Source of the DNA: Theodoxus fluviatilis
Taxonomy: Eukaryota; Mollusca; Gastropoda; Cycloneritida; Neritidae
Direction: 5' to 3'
Assembly: GCA_034096865.1 (NCBI GenBank)
Contig: JAWQFJ010016806.1
Location: 56,001-120,000 of the forward strand
Length of the DNA: 64,000 bases
Shown here: piece after piece, positions 21,299 through 33,170 of the stretch
Layout of the letters: the number at the start of each line of letters is the position of its first letter
How positions within the stretch are numbered: position 1 is the first letter of the stretch
Notes under the pieces: model-generated
Seen by the model: only the letters and a program-made list of their open reading frames with translations
The model's database searches: none
Told to the model about the DNA's origin: nothing
Translations under genes and position numbers: made by a program

Positions 21299-21646
21299 GG
21301 TAGTTTCTTTTTTAGCTAGTCGATCTTGGTCGCAAGATCTTGCTTCGCAGTAAGAGCTAGCTAAAAAAGAAACTACCCAACGTGACGAAGTAATGCGCAT
21401 GCGCAGACGTCACGACAAGAGGTGAACTAGCCACATTTCAATGGCCGACGTGTTGCCGGTTCATTCAGAAAACGCTCTAATTCGAGATACTAGCAACCCA
21501 TCCAAAGAAAATAGAAGCCATGCACAGCATTAATTTATCAAAGGTGTATGTTGAATGCATTAACAGATCGTGAAACCTCCTACAGTTTACACATCGAATG
21601 CAGGTCAACGCATCCACGCCGAACTTTTGTCTCGAATCTTAAAAGC
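21299..21646 (-). mobile_element. MITE copy B, inverted and truncated
   Basis: Reverse complement of most of copy A, from its GGTAGTTTCTTTTTTAGCTA part to CTCGAATCTTAAAAG. It lacks both terminal repeats. It abuts copy A head-to-head, forming a long near-perfect palindrome centred near 21297, and abuts copy C directly. Confidence 0.8.
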
Positions 21647-22124
21647 CAGGGGCGGGTTTCAAAATAGGTAGTCGATCTTGGTCGCAAGATCTTGCTTCGC
21701 AGTAAGAGCTAGCTAAAAAAGAAACTACCCAACGTGACGAAGTAATGCGCATGCGCAGACGTCACGACAAGAGGTGAACTGGCCACATTTCAATGGCCGA
21801 CGTGTTGCCGGTTCATTCAGAAAACGCTCTATTTCGAGATACTAGCAACCCATCCAAAGAAAATAGAAGCCATGCACAGCATTAATTTATCAAAGGTGTA
21901 TGTTGAATGCATTAATAGATCGTGAAACCTCCTACAGTTTACACATCGAATGCAGGTCAACGCATCCACGACGAACTTTTGTCTCGAATCTTAACCTCTC
22001 AAGCTGCCTCGCTCAATCTACGCTCGTCTTCGATTGGCTCGCTAGCAAGCAAAGAATGAAACTGCCCATTCGGCGAGATCTACGTAGATCTACCGAGATC
22101 TTCGCATTTTGAAACCCGCCCCTG
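21647..22124 (-). mobile_element. MITE copy C, inverted, full length
   Basis: Reverse complement of copy A from end to end (478 bp), with CAGGGGCGGG at the left and CCCGCCCCTG at the right. It lacks about 10 bases next to the TTAAGATTC block present in A. No clear target duplication flanks A-C as a unit. Confidence 0.8.
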
Positions 22125-22383
22125 TTTCAATGTCAAGAAGGAATCCGCCACTGATGAAATGAGGGCGATGGGTATGTGGGAGATATGTAGACATACCCAA
22201 ACAGTGTAGGCAGCTGTACTTCCAAGACCTGTTGGTGTCTTGGGATGAACGGATGGATAGATGCATGCATGGATGGATGGACAGAACAGGCTGTACGGCT
22301 TTAGCAGCTTTCATAAAGGCTTGCTTTCACGGAGCAACGCTTGCGCCTATTTCGCCGTAGAGGCAATCATATCTAACTGGCTT

Positions 22384-22880
22384 AATTTCCCGTGAAATTC
22401 CGTTGCCAGTACAAAATTGCTGTTTTGGCCTACCGTCATTTTGATGGTACTCTTCCTGTGTATCTTTCGGCATCCCTTCGCACATATCAACCATCCCGTT
22501 CTCTCCGTTCAGCAAATGAAAAGCTTCTCAAAATTCCTAGACGTAGTACAAAATCTTTTGGTGAGCGTAGTTTTAGTTTCAATGCCCCCTCTGTCTGGAA
22601 CTCGCTGCCGGCTGGCCTACGTGACGCACCCACTTTTTCTATTTTTAAGTCGCAAATGAAGACTCACATGTTTCGACTGGCTTTGGCTTGATCGTAGGTG
22701 TTTCTCATGGTCATGTATGTTGTTGTATTTATTCTTAGGTCTGTAAGTTGTATTATGAGTTGTATTATGTGGGTAAGCTTGTTGATGAATGTCTGCGTGA
22801 GAATGTGGTTATGTCAGCGCATTGAGTTGTACAGAAGTGCGCTATATAAATGCTATTCATTATTATTATTATTTTATTAA
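22384..22880 (+). pseudogene. 5'-truncated LINE, ORF2 C-terminus plus 3' UTR
   Basis: The frame 22392-22691 reads a typical end of a non-LTR retrotransposon polyprotein: QYKIAVLAYRHFDGTLPVYL, SRSLRS, RSFSFNAPSVWNSLPAGLR, then FKSQMKTHMF. Just upstream, TGGCTT then CCCGTG looks like the usual W-L-P-V motif broken by a small insertion, so the 5' edge is frameshifted. The 3' UTR ends GCGCTATATAAATGCTATTC and an ATT-rich tail. Most like L2/CR1-type ends in style; the clade is not certain. Reverse transcriptase and endonuclease domains are absent. Confidence 0.8.
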
Positions 22881-23720
22881 CTAATCTGTGTCCTGATTGC
22901 TTAGATAAGATTGCCTCCATGGCGAAGAAGGTACAAGCGCTGCTCGATTAAAGCAGACCTTGAGCCACATGCCCTGAGACCACTGACTACTCAATTCACT
23001 GGTGTCAGAATCTCAGGCAAATCAAGACTTCATTTTCCCAGTCACTTTGCCGTCAAGAAACACCCTGGGAGACGCTGTGGGCCTTTCATTTTCACCTCTC
23101 ATGAAGAGGCGTCTTTTGGATTTGCTCTCGTTTTCGAGTGCGTACCGTATCTGGCTATTCCAGTTCCTACAGTGCCTTTAAATGCGTATCCCGTTTACAT
23201 ACAGCGCTGTGGAAGCTGGGCAGAATGATACCAAAATACTCGGCCTGGTGTGTTTGCAAGTGGATGTGCTTGGGTGTTGAAAAGAGAACCAACCCATCTG
23301 GCTGCAGAGGTGTGAATAAAAACGAATGTTTGGTTTCGCCACGTGCGCCATAGAGAAATCTTCAGCGATGTTGTAGCACGAAAATATTGATAAAGCATTC
23401 TGAGCAATGAAGCACTCATCTCAAAGCAGTCGATGCTGCTTAACAAATCTGCCACGAATATTTGCTGAGAAGAAAAAGTGCGTACAAATACTCAGAAATT
23501 GACCAAATGGATATGACGCGAGATATGCTATCGTCCCTTGAATATGGGTAATAGCCTTCAATGTTTATACCAAAGAATCCCATCGTGGTTTCAACACATT
23601 CAAGCTCAGGTACTGAAAACACACACGCGCGCGCGCGCATACACACACTGTCGTGTTATCGTGTTTTTATCACTTGGTTTTGCCTAGGCCTACGTTCTGA
23701 ATTCTATGTCATTAGATGAC
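22881..23720. other. No gene recognised
   Basis: Overlapping short frames on both strands (22911-23228, 23138-23353, 23195-23455) have no family resemblance. An ACACGCGCGCGCGC stretch lies near 23620. Confidence 0.45.
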
Positions 23721-23744
23721 GCGTTATGCGCGCATGCGCGGCGG

Positions 23745-24130
23745 GGAATTGTCGGGCGCTAAGTGGATGGCATCATGTCACGAATGAGGAAGTCAGCAAC
23801 AGGATCAGGAGGGCAATTGGACAGTACGAAGACCTGCTCTCAATCGTGAAAAGCAGAAAGCTGAAGTGGTACGGTCACGTGTCAAGAGGCAGTGAGCTGG
23901 CCAAGACCATCCTGCAAGGTACCGTACCAGGTGGGAGAAGGAGAGGCAGGCAGAGAAAGAGGTGGGAAGACAACATCAAAGAGTGGACAGGCTTGACCAT
24001 TGCTGACTCACAGAGAGCCACAGAGGAAAGAGATCGATGGAGGAAGATTGTCCGAAAGTCATCAGTGGTGCCTCAACAACCCATCTCAGGGTTAAGAGAC
24101 TGAACTGAACTGAACTGAACTGAACTGAGC
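23745..24130 (+). pseudogene. LINE fragment, ORF2 C-terminal end with TGAAC tail
   Basis: The frame reads HVTNEEVSNRIRRAIGQYED, LLSIVKSRKLKWYGHVSRGS, AKTILQGTVPGGRRRGRQRK and RWEDNIKEWTGL, a common ORF2 C-terminus of metazoan LINEs. It ends at TGA in the first of several TGAAC repeats (24103-24130), which look like the element's own tail. The 5' part, including the reverse transcriptase, is missing. The same family lies degraded on the minus strand at 46917-47460. Confidence 0.82.
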
Positions 24131-24134
24131 TGAA

Positions 24135-25014
24135 CTGAAGTGGAGGGCCAACGACACGTTCAGTTACGGTTACACTGTAAGAAGTATCGTAGTAAATTCT
24201 ACGAGTTAAACTATTTACAAGCCTCCAGTCTTTATTTATTGAAAGAAGTACAACGCTCGGAACACACCACACACAATTAAACATCAACAACAGAACCCAG
24301 CTTATGGTTATAGCGTGTAATCAGTGGTGTGCAACATCCACACACGGAGCAGATCTTTTGTGTTTAGATTAATAGATACAATTCATCTGTTCCAGAAAAA
24401 GTTATTTGATTGATCAAATGGAACCAGCTCCAGAAAAAGTTAGGATACTCTTTACACCCACACCCGCTTGGCGTCTTTGTTTAGTATCCGGACTGAACTG
24501 AACTTATAGGCCGATAGCCTATTGAACTATCTTTACACATAAGACAGCAATTTATCAACTTTTCGTAGTCACCCAAAGTTAATGTATTAGTTCGTCTGCA
24601 GCTCTAGCTATGGATATGACATGGCTGAATCAAAGTTTTAGTATCATTAGTTAGACGCGAGTAGAACCCAGAACGGTTTTATTTTGTAGGTAACGTTTAT
24701 TCATAGAGCATATTGCCTTGTACCAGTGTGGAGAAAACCTCACAGACGAGTTGAGGTGACTGTTTATTTTTATCTCGACCGACGAATTACATACGTTAAT
24801 TGGAAAAGAACTGTTTCTACTTTCTCGAGCGTCCCATCGGGAACTTACGCAAAAGGTGTTTGTTACCCATTAGTTTTTTTTTTGGCACTCGTTCATCGAT
24901 AAAGGCTGAAGGAACATTTGACAAGGCCGCCAGTTAATTTGTCACGATATTTTAAGATCCAAACGATTTGCACGATCCCAGAAGTTGTTACGTGACACGT
25001 TAATTCTGGCTGCG
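24135..25014. other. No gene recognised
   Basis: Only short frames. A GAACTGAACT stretch and a small ATAGGCCGATAGCCTAT palindrome lie near 24490-24525. Confidence 0.45.
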
Positions 25015-25678
25015 GACTCGATCACCCCACCACATAGCCATAGACTCGATCACCCCACCACATAGCCATAGACTCGATCACCCCACCACATAGCCATAGA
25101 CTCGATCACCCCACCACATAGCCATAGACTCGATCACCCCACCACATAGCCATAGACTCGATCACCCCACCACATAGCCATAGACTCGATCACCCCACCA
25201 CATAGCCATAGACTCGATCACCCCACCACATAGCCATAGACTCGATCACCCCACCACATAGCCATAGACTCGATCACCCCACCACATAGCCATAGACTCG
25301 ATCACCCCACCACATAGCCATAGACTCGATCACCCCACCACATAGCCATAGACTCGATCACCCCACCACATAGCCATAGACTCGATCACCCCACCACATA
25401 GCCATAGACTCGATCACCCCACCACATAGCCATAGACTCGATCACCCCACCACATAGCCATAGACTCGATCACCCCACCACATAGCCATAGACTCGATCA
25501 CCCCACCACATAGCCATAGACTCGATCACCCCACCACATAGCCATAGACTCGATCACCCCACCACATAGCCATAGACTCGATCACCCCACCACATAGCCA
25601 TAGACTCGATCACCCCACCACATAGCCATAGACTCGATCACCCCACCACATAGCCATAGACTCGATCCCCCCACCAAG
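25015..25678. repeat. 28-bp minisatellite, 23 units in perfect register
   Basis: Unit GACTCGATCACCCCACCACA plus TAGCCATA. Starts fall every 28 bases from 25015 to 25659 with no insertion or deletion. The last unit degenerates to CCCCCCACCAAGC. I saw no substitutions inside the array. Confidence 0.97.
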
Positions 25679-25955
25679 CATCGATCGGAAAGGAACTCCA
25701 GGTGCTTTGTAAACATTACTTGCTCACCAAACAACACTTACAGTTAGGATGCAGAACAAAAAGACATTTATAGCTTTTCTCAAGCTTCATTTTTCTTCAA
25801 GTGGAAAAGGATTGTATTTACGATTTATTAAGAGACGGGTATGAATCCTCCCTTTTTCGCCATTCCAAGCAAATGTTGTTGTTGTCCAGGACCATGTGTA
25901 CACGTGCAAATCTATGAAGGTTGAAGTGTATTCTGATGTTGTGAATTGCGATTTT

Positions 25956-25958
<3 letters not shown>

Positions 25959-26036
<78 letters not shown>

Positions 26037-26038
26037 CG

Positions 26039-26072
<34 letters not shown>
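25959..26072. repeat. CT then CA compound microsatellite
   Basis: About 35 CT units followed by about 20 CA units with a GCACGCA interruption. Confidence 0.97.
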
Positions 26073-26073
<1 letters not shown>

Positions 26074-26074
26074 C

Positions 26075-26985
26075 AACAAAAACCGAAATGGCATCCATAT
26101 GTGGTGTGCATGAACAAACTCGTACCAGTCTAAATTGAACCTAATTATTTCTGAAGCAGACTTAGCGCAGAGATCTCCAGGACTAGGCGGGTAGAAATCT
26201 ATGTTTGTGTGAATGTATGAGTATGGGTGTATATGTGTGTTTGAAGGCATGAGTGCGTGTGTGCATGTGCGTGGGTATGAACATGCGTACATACTTATGT
26301 ACGTGTGTGCAACAAGCGATGATAGTGCAGGAACTGTTAATGCGACGATGTAAACTACACGAGTGCGCATGTTTGCATACACTTGCTTAAGTGCGCGTGC
26401 ATGTCGATCTGTATGCCATTTATTTGTGAGTGTATACAGGTCTATTTTCAACACAAAAAACAAAGCACATGACAAAGCCTACACAAAATTCACCATGTTG
26501 TCAGGAAGGCTACATCATTGTAAGGGTGTTTCGATCAGGATCATTCAATGAAAGTACAGAATGTTTCAAAGCTTGTTTCACTGTAACGAGCTCTGCGGTT
26601 GTTTTCTTCCAATCAATTTATATTGGTGAAAAAACTTTACTTCGAGGAGTTCAGTAAACCTTCTGGAAAGTGTCACGATGGCTAAACAAAATCATCCAGG
26701 ATAGTTAAAAATCAAAATAATGGAATGACAATGAAAACAAGAGAAAAGAAATGTTCGCTGTTGACTGCGAGAAGTGGTTATTGAGCAAAAGTAGTACAAA
26801 CAGTAACTCACGGTTTATGTTTTGGATAATTGGTCCCATTTTATCGGCGCAGCGTCAAGGTAATAGTGTAAAGATGCTATGGCAAAAAAAGAGATGTTTG
26901 GGTAGATCTTATCGCGAGTTGTAAAGTATGAAAAACCCGTCAGTCGTCATGGTCATTTTTCAACACCATCGTCATCCTCCTTATT
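26075..26985. other. No gene recognised
   Basis: Contains a TGTG/GTGCG-rich stretch (26195-26310). Frames reading through here are extensions of the microsatellite. Confidence 0.45.
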
Positions 26986-26987
26986 CT

Positions 26988-27228
26988 CCTGGCCCCGTAT
27001 TCACAACGGCGATTTATCGGCGATTTATGTTAACTCCGATTTATCTCTAAACTCAGACGATTCCAACTGCCTGTTCCGCTCTCCCTTGGCTGGAAACCAG
27101 TATATATAGCAAAGCGCAACCTAAGATCCTCTGACGAGCGTACCTTATCTAACCAATCAAGATAACGCGGGGCTAGGGGATAAATCGAGTGTTAAAAAGA
27201 TAAATCGCCGTTGTGAATACGGGCCCTG
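26988..27228. mobile_element. Short TIR element (MITE), about 240 bp
   Basis: Left end GGCCCCGTATTCACAACGG then CGATTTATC; right end GATAAATCGCCGTTGTG then AATACGGGCCC. The arms pair over about 28 bases with one mismatch near the tip. Interior CCGATTTATC and GATAAATCG repeats extend the symmetry. No coding frame. Superfamily unassigned because I cannot fix the target duplication. Confidence 0.8.
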
Positions 27229-27320
27229 GTCCTCCCCATCCCATCCCACCCCACCACCCACTCCCACCCCCTCACATTCATTATTTCTCTCTTCGTTCAT
27301 GGATGCATTGATTATATTTT

Positions 27321-27450
27321 ACAGCCTATCGGCCTTTGTAGGCTATGCAAAGCCATTGATCACGAAAATCACCGGAAGTGACTAGAGCAAGCGTAAATCG
27401 TTACGATTCCCGTAGTTAATAGCCTTTCACGAATTGCGTAGAGATGTCTA
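27321..27450 (-). mobile_element. SINE-like repeat, reversed, 3' part
   Basis: Reads CAGCCTATCGGCCTTTGTAG then GCTATGCAAAGCC and ATCACGAAAATCACC, the reverse complement of the 3' half of the family, and continues to TTTCACGAATTGCGTAGAG. Confidence 0.7.
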
Positions 27451-29500
27451 TGGCAGCCGCCATTTCAGGGATGGCGATCGCTATCACTAATCCGGCCGTC
27501 ATCGTCATCTCATCTCACATCAACTGTGCGGGTTCTTTGTTCTCACCACGTCAGGCAAACGAAACTGTCATTCAATCCAGAACTGGATCGTTAGCAGACT
27601 CCATTAAAGCTTAAAGTAATACATAAAATCACACTTGGATCAGAATGTCGGCTATACTTTTCTACGATGAGTTATCGACTTGTATCTGCGATCCTATCAC
27701 GTAAAATGGTGTTGAATTCGAAGAGCAGTGTTCTCTGTTGCGCTTTGCATCGCGCCAAACAATGTCATGGGAAGCACACGGTGGTTGCGATGACCATCTG
27801 ATTGTGATTATATGAGTCGGAAGCCTTTGTGAACAAATCGTCGCTTGCTTGAAAAAAAAAAGGCCAGGAGTCAAACTGCACCCTCCTTCAATGCTGGCCA
27901 TCTTTGTATGTGACGTTGAATGTGTATGAAGTGGAACAGGAAAGTGGCGCGACACGAAGTGTTGTGTTCTCTGTATATCGATCTCTTGTCTCAATATTCA
28001 CTAGATGAAATTTGATGACAGCTCACAATTTCGGTCATGATCACGATCGCGGTTATGATCACTGAGGGGGACACAAAGAGTTCTGCTCCATCTTGCACCT
28101 GAGCAACAGCGAATCATTACGGAATTGGAAACCGCAACCAGCGAAGTGAATGCTTCCCCGGACATGCGCTGCTGACTGCAGAACGTAACTGTGACCACAG
28201 GCCCCGAAAGGTTTGGTTATTCGTCAAACATCAATTGTGCACGCCTGCCATCTACAGCTTAGGACACTCCCCTCGATCAGCATGTTGTGTTTAAAAATCG
28301 TTTAAGGGTCTGTGTACAAATGATAAAAATGAAACTTATTCGTTATCAATATTCTCGATAAGTTTTAGGTGTAATTAAACTATCTTCATGCTTTGATGCA
28401 ATGTTTTACCATTATCTACCGATCTTTAGTCCAAAAAAATAAGGACACATACTCCTCTACAATGTGCATTCCAGTTCTTATCCTACAAAAATGAGGCAGG
28501 TGCGATTTTTATCTTGACCCCAGTGTATTTATCTCCGGCAACTCTTTTTATTCCCAATTCACAGGGAGTCTTCTCGACAATAAAACGGTCTTAAAGCATA
28601 TTGTGTGTCTCTATTAGCACCAACAGTGCAAATATCTTGTTGCGACTTGTCTCCTTCATAAAGTACTGTTGATATGGGGGTTCTAGCGTGCACCGAGAAG
28701 TCAAAGTCAGAAAATCCGGTAGTCGTTTGTGAAAATCTTCATTCACGCACTGGTTGATACACAGCGACGCAATAAGTAATCAGCATTACCATAACAACTG
28801 CCCTCTCGGTCTCGATCCCGTGAGGACACAATCACTGTTTTCCGTGCTCTTACAATACTTGTCTTGTCTCCTCCTCTGTCGCGCTCTAACTTGTCTCTTG
28901 TCACGTTCTCATCTAGAACGCTGTATCTCACGTGTGTACTCTGTACACCTCACTCTAGGGCACAATCCCATCGAGGACTTGATCACTCCACATGAAGGAC
29001 TTTTGGCACTCGCCTATCTCTCTCGCTCTCATCTCTACCGTTGTGCACTCTCACGCTGCCCCACTTTATGTGCCTTGTGGAGGGTTTCTAGAATCACCGA
29101 GAACCGACTAGAATGCACTTCATTGTCTTCGAAGCAGCGCAAAGGGGTGTCACACGTTACATCAAAGGCAACTTCACCCTGACTACTTCACGTAACTAAG
29201 CAGCGACAAGGTCGAGGAGGCTGGCATTAGAGCTCGAAACCACCACAACATTCTCGCACATTCCAGCATCTTTTCAACAATTTCTTTAGAAACTTTACCT
29301 CGCACTTTTCCTAGGCTTTGCAGAAGAGTGAGATGGAATGGCAATTAAATGTACAGCGAAAAGTCACCAACAGGACAAAACTATGTGACAGTGACATTGG
29401 GAAAAAGCTACACTATAAATCCAAACCTTCCACTTTTGTGTTTTTCAGCATAGGGTGGACAAATTGTGATGAAAAGATGTTAGAGCAGGGATGGAGGTGG
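27451..29500. other. No gene recognised
   Basis: The largest frame (28754-29182, 142 codons) shows no domain, and its Leu/Ser/Cys-rich make-up is typical of chance. Other frames are short. I see no splice-flanked coding block. Confidence 0.4.
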
Positions 29501-29504
29501 TGCG

Positions 29505-29820
29505 AGGTACGATGAGGATGATGATGATGATGATGACGATGATGATGATGATGATGATGATGACGACGACGACGACGACAGTAACGATGACGTTGACGAT
29601 GACGACGACAGTAACGATAACGTTGACGACGACGACGACAGTAACGATGACGTTGACGACGACGACAACAACAATGACGACGACGACGATGACGATGACG
29701 ACGATGATGATGATGAAGATGACGATAATGGTGGTGGTGGTGGTGGTGGTGGTGGTGGTGGTGGTGGTGGTGGTGGTGGTGAGGGTGGTGGTGGTGGTGA
29801 GGGTGGTGGTGGTGGTGGTT
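29505..29820. repeat. GAT/GAC then GGT trinucleotide microsatellite
   Basis: GAT units grade to GAC with an internal longer period, core GACGACAGTAACGATGACG, repeated about three times. These are followed by about 25 GGT units with GAG interruptions. All six frames are open and low complexity. Confidence 0.95.
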
Positions 29821-29824
29821 ACGA

Positions 29825-31435
29825 GACAAGAACAGGCCTGCGTAAGTTCTTACAAAAGACCAGTCAATGCTGCCATTTGCTACTTGCGTGACCTTTCGCG
29901 TTTACATAATTAGAGTCCCGACATTTGACTTAATTGATAATTATTGACAACGTTCGAACCTTTGTCCCCGTACGATTACGAAACTAGAGTAATGTAAATC
30001 ATAAATACGCTCCAGAATCCAAATACACCATTACTAAGGTCTACAAGAAAACCTAAACGTGTTTTTTTTCTCTCGGCCGGGGATATTGCTCGAGATTGTC
30101 CTCATCCTTGCTTGCACTTTCTTTTTTCGAAATATGATAAGGGATAAAGGGAGGAACACTCACATTCACACAGTGGCAGGCAGGCAGGCAGAGAGACAGA
30201 GGCAAGCAGACAGGCAGACGGTATGCAGGCAGGCAGGCAGACAGGTAAGGCCGACAAGCAGGCAGACATGCAGAAGAAAGAGAGACAGAAAGACAGACTG
30301 AGAAATAGAGCAGCAGGACATATCACCATAAATATTTTTATAAGCATTGTTGCTACACATGTACTGTACTAAGACGAGCAGGTTTATTCTGCACCAAGTA
30401 AATGTTCTAACAAGGTATTTCGGGTAGGACTCAATTACTACTCAAACTGATATTTGTTTTCGTTGACGCCTCATTCGACATTCTTCGAATCTATCCCTAG
30501 AAAAAAAACAGGCAGATAAAAATTACATACTCTTCTCGTGATTGAATATCTCTAGTACTAGTAGTAGCCATCCAGAACTAGGAAATGTTGTCACTTGTAA
30601 CGGGGTGGCATGGCTATTTACTGTCCATATACTTGTGTCTTAAGCCAGGTTTTCTTCTGTGTCTGTGCCGTTTGCCCTCGACCGTGTCCGTAAAAAAAAT
30701 ATTGAACAGAAGCCGTGTCTGGTTTCCATTCTGGTTCGCCAGAGATTGATATCACTCATGTGCCCTGAAATGGATTGGTCACATACCCATGCAAGGCGAG
30801 CTTGTGGGTTTTACAATTTCAGGCAGGTGTTTCTGTTTACCTGCGTAGTTGTTGATTTGCTGCCTGAGAAAATCAAAGTTCCAATGCACATGTCTGACCA
30901 TTGAATCCACCACGTGATGAGGGGGATATTCACTATTGGAAATTCTGAGCTATATGTATGGTCGTAAACATTCAGCGTGGCTGAGACTACAGTGAATAAT
31001 AGTGTTCAGAATGGGTCGTAAAGTGGAGACATTTTTCTTTCCAACGACTAAAAGGCTCGAAAATAGGAGAAATTGTGACAAAGTTAAGAGCTACTGTAGA
31101 TGGGTACCCAATGGTATGCCGTTTTGCGAAAATGAGTTTTAAAGTTTAGGCAGTGTGTCTAGTTTGAGTCAATGCGGTACTGTCATCATGGTGGCTATTT
31201 TGAAGGTGCAGAGCTGACCAGCCGATGACTGCTGACGGAAAACTCATTGAACACAATGCTGTGCCTCAAACAAATAGATATAGGTTCTAAATAATATTAA
31301 AAATCTCAGTACTCACATACTTAACCCTTTTCACTCTATTTGACCGCTACACCCGCTTCACAAGAATACAGTAAAAGATTAGCAACTATCCAGAGTGTAA
31401 AATTACAAAAATAGAGGAGAGAGGAGTATATGGAA
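29825..31435. other. No gene; GCAG/ACAG microsatellite at 30176-30300
   Basis: The GGCAGGCAGGCAG and AGACAGAC tract is the only clear structure. The frame 30659-30904 has no family match. Confidence 0.5.
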
Positions 31436-31439
31436 GCAG

Positions 31440-32165
31440 ACGATAGCGGGCTTCGCCTGCTACCGTGGGGCGGTTTTCTTGGCAAGAAATATCGAGAGAA
31501 TCTCGGGGCTAGGCGTTGCCTATGTCGTTTCGCTCACAAGGAGGGTGGCCGAGGTAGCTCCGGAGGTCCTTCACTGCGTCTCGCTGCAGAGGCCCGGATG
31601 AACCAAAATGGCGGAGACCGCGCCAATTGAGTTGCCGCCGATAGACGGCAGTGCCTGTAATGTGCTTCTCACTGTCCGAGAATGGAAAAGTGAACGTAAA
31701 CGGAAGTATTTGCTCTTCGAGTGTTTATTTGTATATTTTGAGGAGTTATGTATATAGGTTATTTCTGGAAAAACACTGTCAAAATTTATTTTTTCGTTCG
31801 CATACACAAAGAACTGTATATGTCCACTCTCTGAATTATATCCCTTGAATTGATCGAAGTGTATCGAGGCACAGCGTTTTCTACAAATTTGTCGACAGTT
31901 GAACTTGGGTTGCTTTCTTTTCGTTGAAAATGTTCCCGTGCCATTCAAAATGTCCCCATGGTATGTTCTATCAAGTGAAAAATGATGTGATATATGTATC
32001 GTCAATTATTTCGTCTATCGGCAACTTCTTTACCGATTCTCGTGCTAGGACGCAGCCATGTTCTCTTGGTCTTCCGCCTTGCCAATTGATGATTGACCGT
32101 TTCTTAGACGTCTTGCTTGCTCTCGGTTTGCCCTTGAGGAGTGTACCTAGCGTAGGCAACGCGCC
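31440..32165. mobile_element. Diverged copy of the foldback element seen at 38381
   Basis: Shares CGAGAGAATC then GGCTAGGCGTTGCCTA on the left. On the right it shares TTATTTCGTCTATCGGCAAC, TTCTTTACCGATTCT and ACGCAGCCATGTTCT with 38381-39001. The outer ends carry GCGTTGCCTA in inverted orientation (31515 and about 32155). It lacks the long central hairpin. No coding capacity. Confidence 0.65.
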
Positions 32166-32212
32166 CCTGCTCACCTCCTCCTTCCTTCCCACTCGGCTGA
32201 GATCTTGCCCCC

Positions 32213-32455
32213 TCCTCCTCCTCCTCCTCCTCCTCCTCCTCCTCCTCCTCCTCCTCCTCCTCCTCCTCCTCCTCCAAAAAGGCACCAAAAGTAAATTCTA
32301 GATGATGTAGGCTACCTCCATGCTGCTACCTTCATACACACACACGCACACGCACGCACACTCACTCACACGCACGCACGCACACATATGCACGCATGTA
32401 CACACACAGACACACACATACAAACACACGCGCACACACACACACACTCCCTGGC
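32213..32455. repeat. CCT trinucleotide tract and CA-rich tract
   Basis: About 20 CCT units (32213-32274) are followed, after 55 bases, by an impure ACAC/ACGC region to 32452. Confidence 0.95.
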
Positions 32456-33137
32456 ACGAGTCATGCTGAGCATGTTTAAATAAATATATCTTCAACAAAA
32501 ATGGCGTTGGGCAAATCAGGGAGCCTTTTGAAATACAGGCCTGGCAAGATCACTTATCAAAGTATCATTCTAGCTACACGCGCCTCAGAAACGTTCGGTC
32601 TAGGCAGAGACCTGTGTAGGACGGGTGAGGGTGGTGGGTAGGTGAAGTGAGAGAGGTGGGAAAAGACGAGAAATTCGCTGGACTAATATGAGGGTAACTT
32701 CAGTCGGCCTAGCCTTGCAACAACGCTGCAAGCACCACAGCACTCTACAGCCACTATCCCGTTACCACGGGCCTTTGCCCACAGAAAAAAAACAGCAGTG
32801 CTGACGACATACTCTAGTAGCAGACCGCTCACTCGCTTCTCGCTCGCCTCCACTCTGGGCACTTGCTGTCACCAGTCGACTGCAGAAACTGCCTTCAGCA
32901 ACGGCGTCCGTTACTAGGCGGCAAACGCGCCTGCTTTCATCAGTAGCGCTGCTGCTGTACACGCGCTCTCTTGACTTCGGAGGTGCTGGCTCTGTTGTGT
33001 TTTTACTCCGTGCTCTGTCCTGCTGGCTGTGCGGTCATTTGGGTCGGGTGGACTGATAAGGACCGGGAGGTGTTTACTGGAGTGAACAGAATGATCACTG
33101 ACAACGCCAGCTAGGACAACGTTAGAAGACATCGACC
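32456..33137 (+). other. Possible 5' UTR and promoter region of an unidentified gene
   Basis: The last 200 bases are moderately GC- and CpG-rich and lead into a good start context at 33138. I see no TATA box. Assignment rests only on the short exon that follows. Confidence 0.25.
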
Positions 33138-33170
33138 ATGGAAGAAGCGACTGTGGAGTCCGATGACAAG
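33138..33170 (+). CDS. Possible first coding exon of an unidentified gene (MEEATVESDDK)
   Basis: GACCATGG is a strong animal start context. The eleven codons end at AAG followed by GTGAGT, a near-ideal donor in phase 0. An acidic N-terminus of this kind is common and does not identify a family. I could not find the next exon. It might be chance. Confidence 0.3.

Noticed and set aside
20824..22112. Two similar proteins on opposite strands (61-70 codons)
   Set aside because: They are the same stretch of the MITE read from inverted copies A and C, so the similarity reflects the DNA duplication and not coding.
29413..29829. His- and Arg-rich frame of 138 codons
   Set aside because: It is the reverse translation of GAT/GAC/GGT repeats.
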